Part shown: positions 5,143-5,894 of the stretch, piece after piece | Position numbering within the stretch: the stretch's first letter is position 1 | Layout of the letters: the number at the start of each line of letters is the position of its first letter | Assembly: GCA_964477065.1 (NCBI GenBank) | Contig: CAYZCU010000035.1 | Span: forward strand, 1 to 5,894 | DNA length: 5,894 nt | Source of the DNA: 2-02-FULL-43-11-A sp964477065 | GTDB taxonomy: Bacteria > Patescibacteriota > Microgenomatia > UBA1406 > HO2-37-13b | Reading direction: 5' to 3' | Made by a program: the position numbers and the translations under genes | The notes under the pieces: model-generated | Seen by the model: only the letters and a program-made list of their open reading frames with translations | What the model was told of the DNA's origin: nothing | Databases searched by the model: none

Positions 5143-5894
5143 CTACTTACTGCTCAGTTTGTAGAGATTGCACGTGCTGTAACAACCTTCATTAGCAAGT
5201 TGCAATGTAAACTCAGACTGAAGTGTGCTAAACGCAGGATTCCAGATTGTGGGATTGTTGGCACTATAGGCAGGCGTAACATATACATCACCCTGTGTAA
5301 GGAGAAATGTATACATTTCCTGGATTGTCTGAGAGTTGCCTGGAAGAGTGCTATTTGCTGAGAAAAATTCTTGATCGAGGGTTAATGGTACGACAATAGC
5401 TTCTCTACTAAAATACGATACAAAATGAGGTGGTAGAAATGTACCTATATAGATTGGTCTATGAGAAGTATCATTATATTTTTGATGTATAAAAGAGTTT
5501 ATTTTTTGAATAGCAAGATAGTTCCATGGCTCCTCTGGATGAAGATAGTTAAGTCCAATCTGTTTTTTTAATGTGAGAGCATATACTTCATCAGATTGTG
5601 AGAATTGAGGGATAAAAAAATGTAGGAGAAGTATGATAGCGACAAGTGCAAAATATAATTTTTTTTGAGGAAGCTTTATAAGAAAAAGTTTACATGCTAT
5701 TGCAACACCAATGAGAATAACTGGAATGAGCATACTGACATAGCGAGCGTCCGGTGTCACAAATGAAGACATGAACAATATGTGTGCACTTGCAACAAAA
5801 ATAAGAGTTCTGGATGCGCGTTTGAAAACAGAATTCCTCGCACCTGCTATAAGACCTCCAATTCCAAGGATAGCAAGAAGTGGAGAGATCAGGC
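5143..5894 (-). CDS. C-terminal part of a multi-pass membrane glycosyltransferase (GT39/PMT-like)
   Basis: The frame is open from the right edge of the window to a TAG at 5143-5145, giving at least 249 residues; the N-terminus lies outside. A TTG at 5778 could be mistaken for a start, but 38 further in-frame residues precede it and include another membrane helix, so it is internal. Four hydrophobic segments (about 2-18, 29-45, 51-72, 77-97) lead into a soluble region of about 150 residues. The fragment PDARYVSMLIPVILIG, where an Arg-Tyr pair precedes a proline-containing helix, is typical of the last membrane helices of GT39/ArnT-type enzymes, which take sugars from polyprenyl-phosphate donors on the outer membrane face. 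The C-terminal domain ends with GCYSTCNLYKL, where the two cysteines may pair. The catalytic part is not in the window, so the family call is moderate. It faces the kup gene tail-to-tail. Confidence 0.6.
   Translation of the reverse strand, partial: LISPLLAILGIGGLIAGARNSVFKRASRTLIFVASAHILFMSSFVTPDARYVSMLIPVILIGVAIACKLFLIKLPQKKLYFALVAIILLLHFFIPQFSQSDEVYALTLKKQIGLNYLHPEEPWNYLAIQKINSFIHQKYNDTSHRPIYIGTFLPPHFVSYFSREAIVVPLTLDQEFFSANSTLPGNSQTIQEMYTFLLTQGDVYVTPAYSANNPTIWNPAFSTLQSEFTLQLANEGCYSTCNLYKLSSK

Noticed and set aside
5133..5169. Inverted repeat AATCTCTGTA / TGTAGAGATT between kup and the GT39-like gene, as a terminator
   Set aside because: The ten-pair stem needs two G-U pairs, has a 17-base loop, lies partly in coding sequence, and no T-run follows on either strand.
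5143..5778. A complete 211-residue protein starting at TTG 5778
   Set aside because: The frame stays open for 38 more residues to the window edge and includes a further membrane helix, so the gene is partial, not complete.
2..5894. Alternative genetic code with UGA read as Gly or Trp
   Set aside because: All genes translate to full-length, recognisable proteins under the standard code, and none needs a UGA read as sense.

Overview
The window is bacterial. It has short, tightly packed genes on both strands, bacterial sigma-70-like promoter boxes and an intrinsic terminator, at fairly low GC. No gene gives a firm taxonomic assignment. Compact genes, apparent leaderless starts, absence of Shine-Dalgarno sequences and absence of TGA stops would fit a metagenome-assembled small-genome bacterium such as a Patescibacteria/CPR member, but that is inference. 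The run of exactly 100 N, flanked by an exact 55-base direct repeat, shows that this is a scaffold in which overlapping contigs were joined without being merged.

Left part (1-1807). A family 2 glycosyltransferase C-terminus enters from the left edge on the + strand and runs tail-to-tail into a minus-strand split-barrel flavin-type protein (pyridoxamine 5'-phosphate oxidase family), overlapping it by 23 bases. Upstream of that, also on the minus strand, lie a second GT-A-like glycosyltransferase with a GTG start and a VOC/glyoxalase-fold protein. These last two are probably co-transcribed.

Middle (1808-3192). A 34-base divergent promoter region separates the VOC gene from a + strand Nudix hydrolase. 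The Nudix gene appears broken by the N gap, but it becomes a clean 132-residue protein once the duplicated segment and the Ns are removed. Next come a single-pass membrane protein with four cysteines, a bidirectional terminator, and a 42-residue, very basic minus-strand protein that resembles a ribosomal protein in composition.

Right part (3193-5894). A full-length Kup/HAK potassium transporter (640 aa) is followed, convergently, by the C-terminal part of a multi-pass membrane protein that looks like a GT39/PMT-type glycosyltransferase and runs off the right edge.

The genes do not form one obvious pathway. Three are linked to glycan or cell-surface synthesis, one to potassium uptake, and three (split-barrel, VOC, Nudix) are small housekeeping or detoxification-type proteins. 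The most notable shared property is gene expression: four starts have a TATACT/TACAAT box only 5-7 bases before ATG, which predicts leaderless mRNAs. I saw no CRISPR array, mobile element, tRNA or rRNA, and no defence or secretion system. The most useful result for annotation is the repaired Nudix gene.
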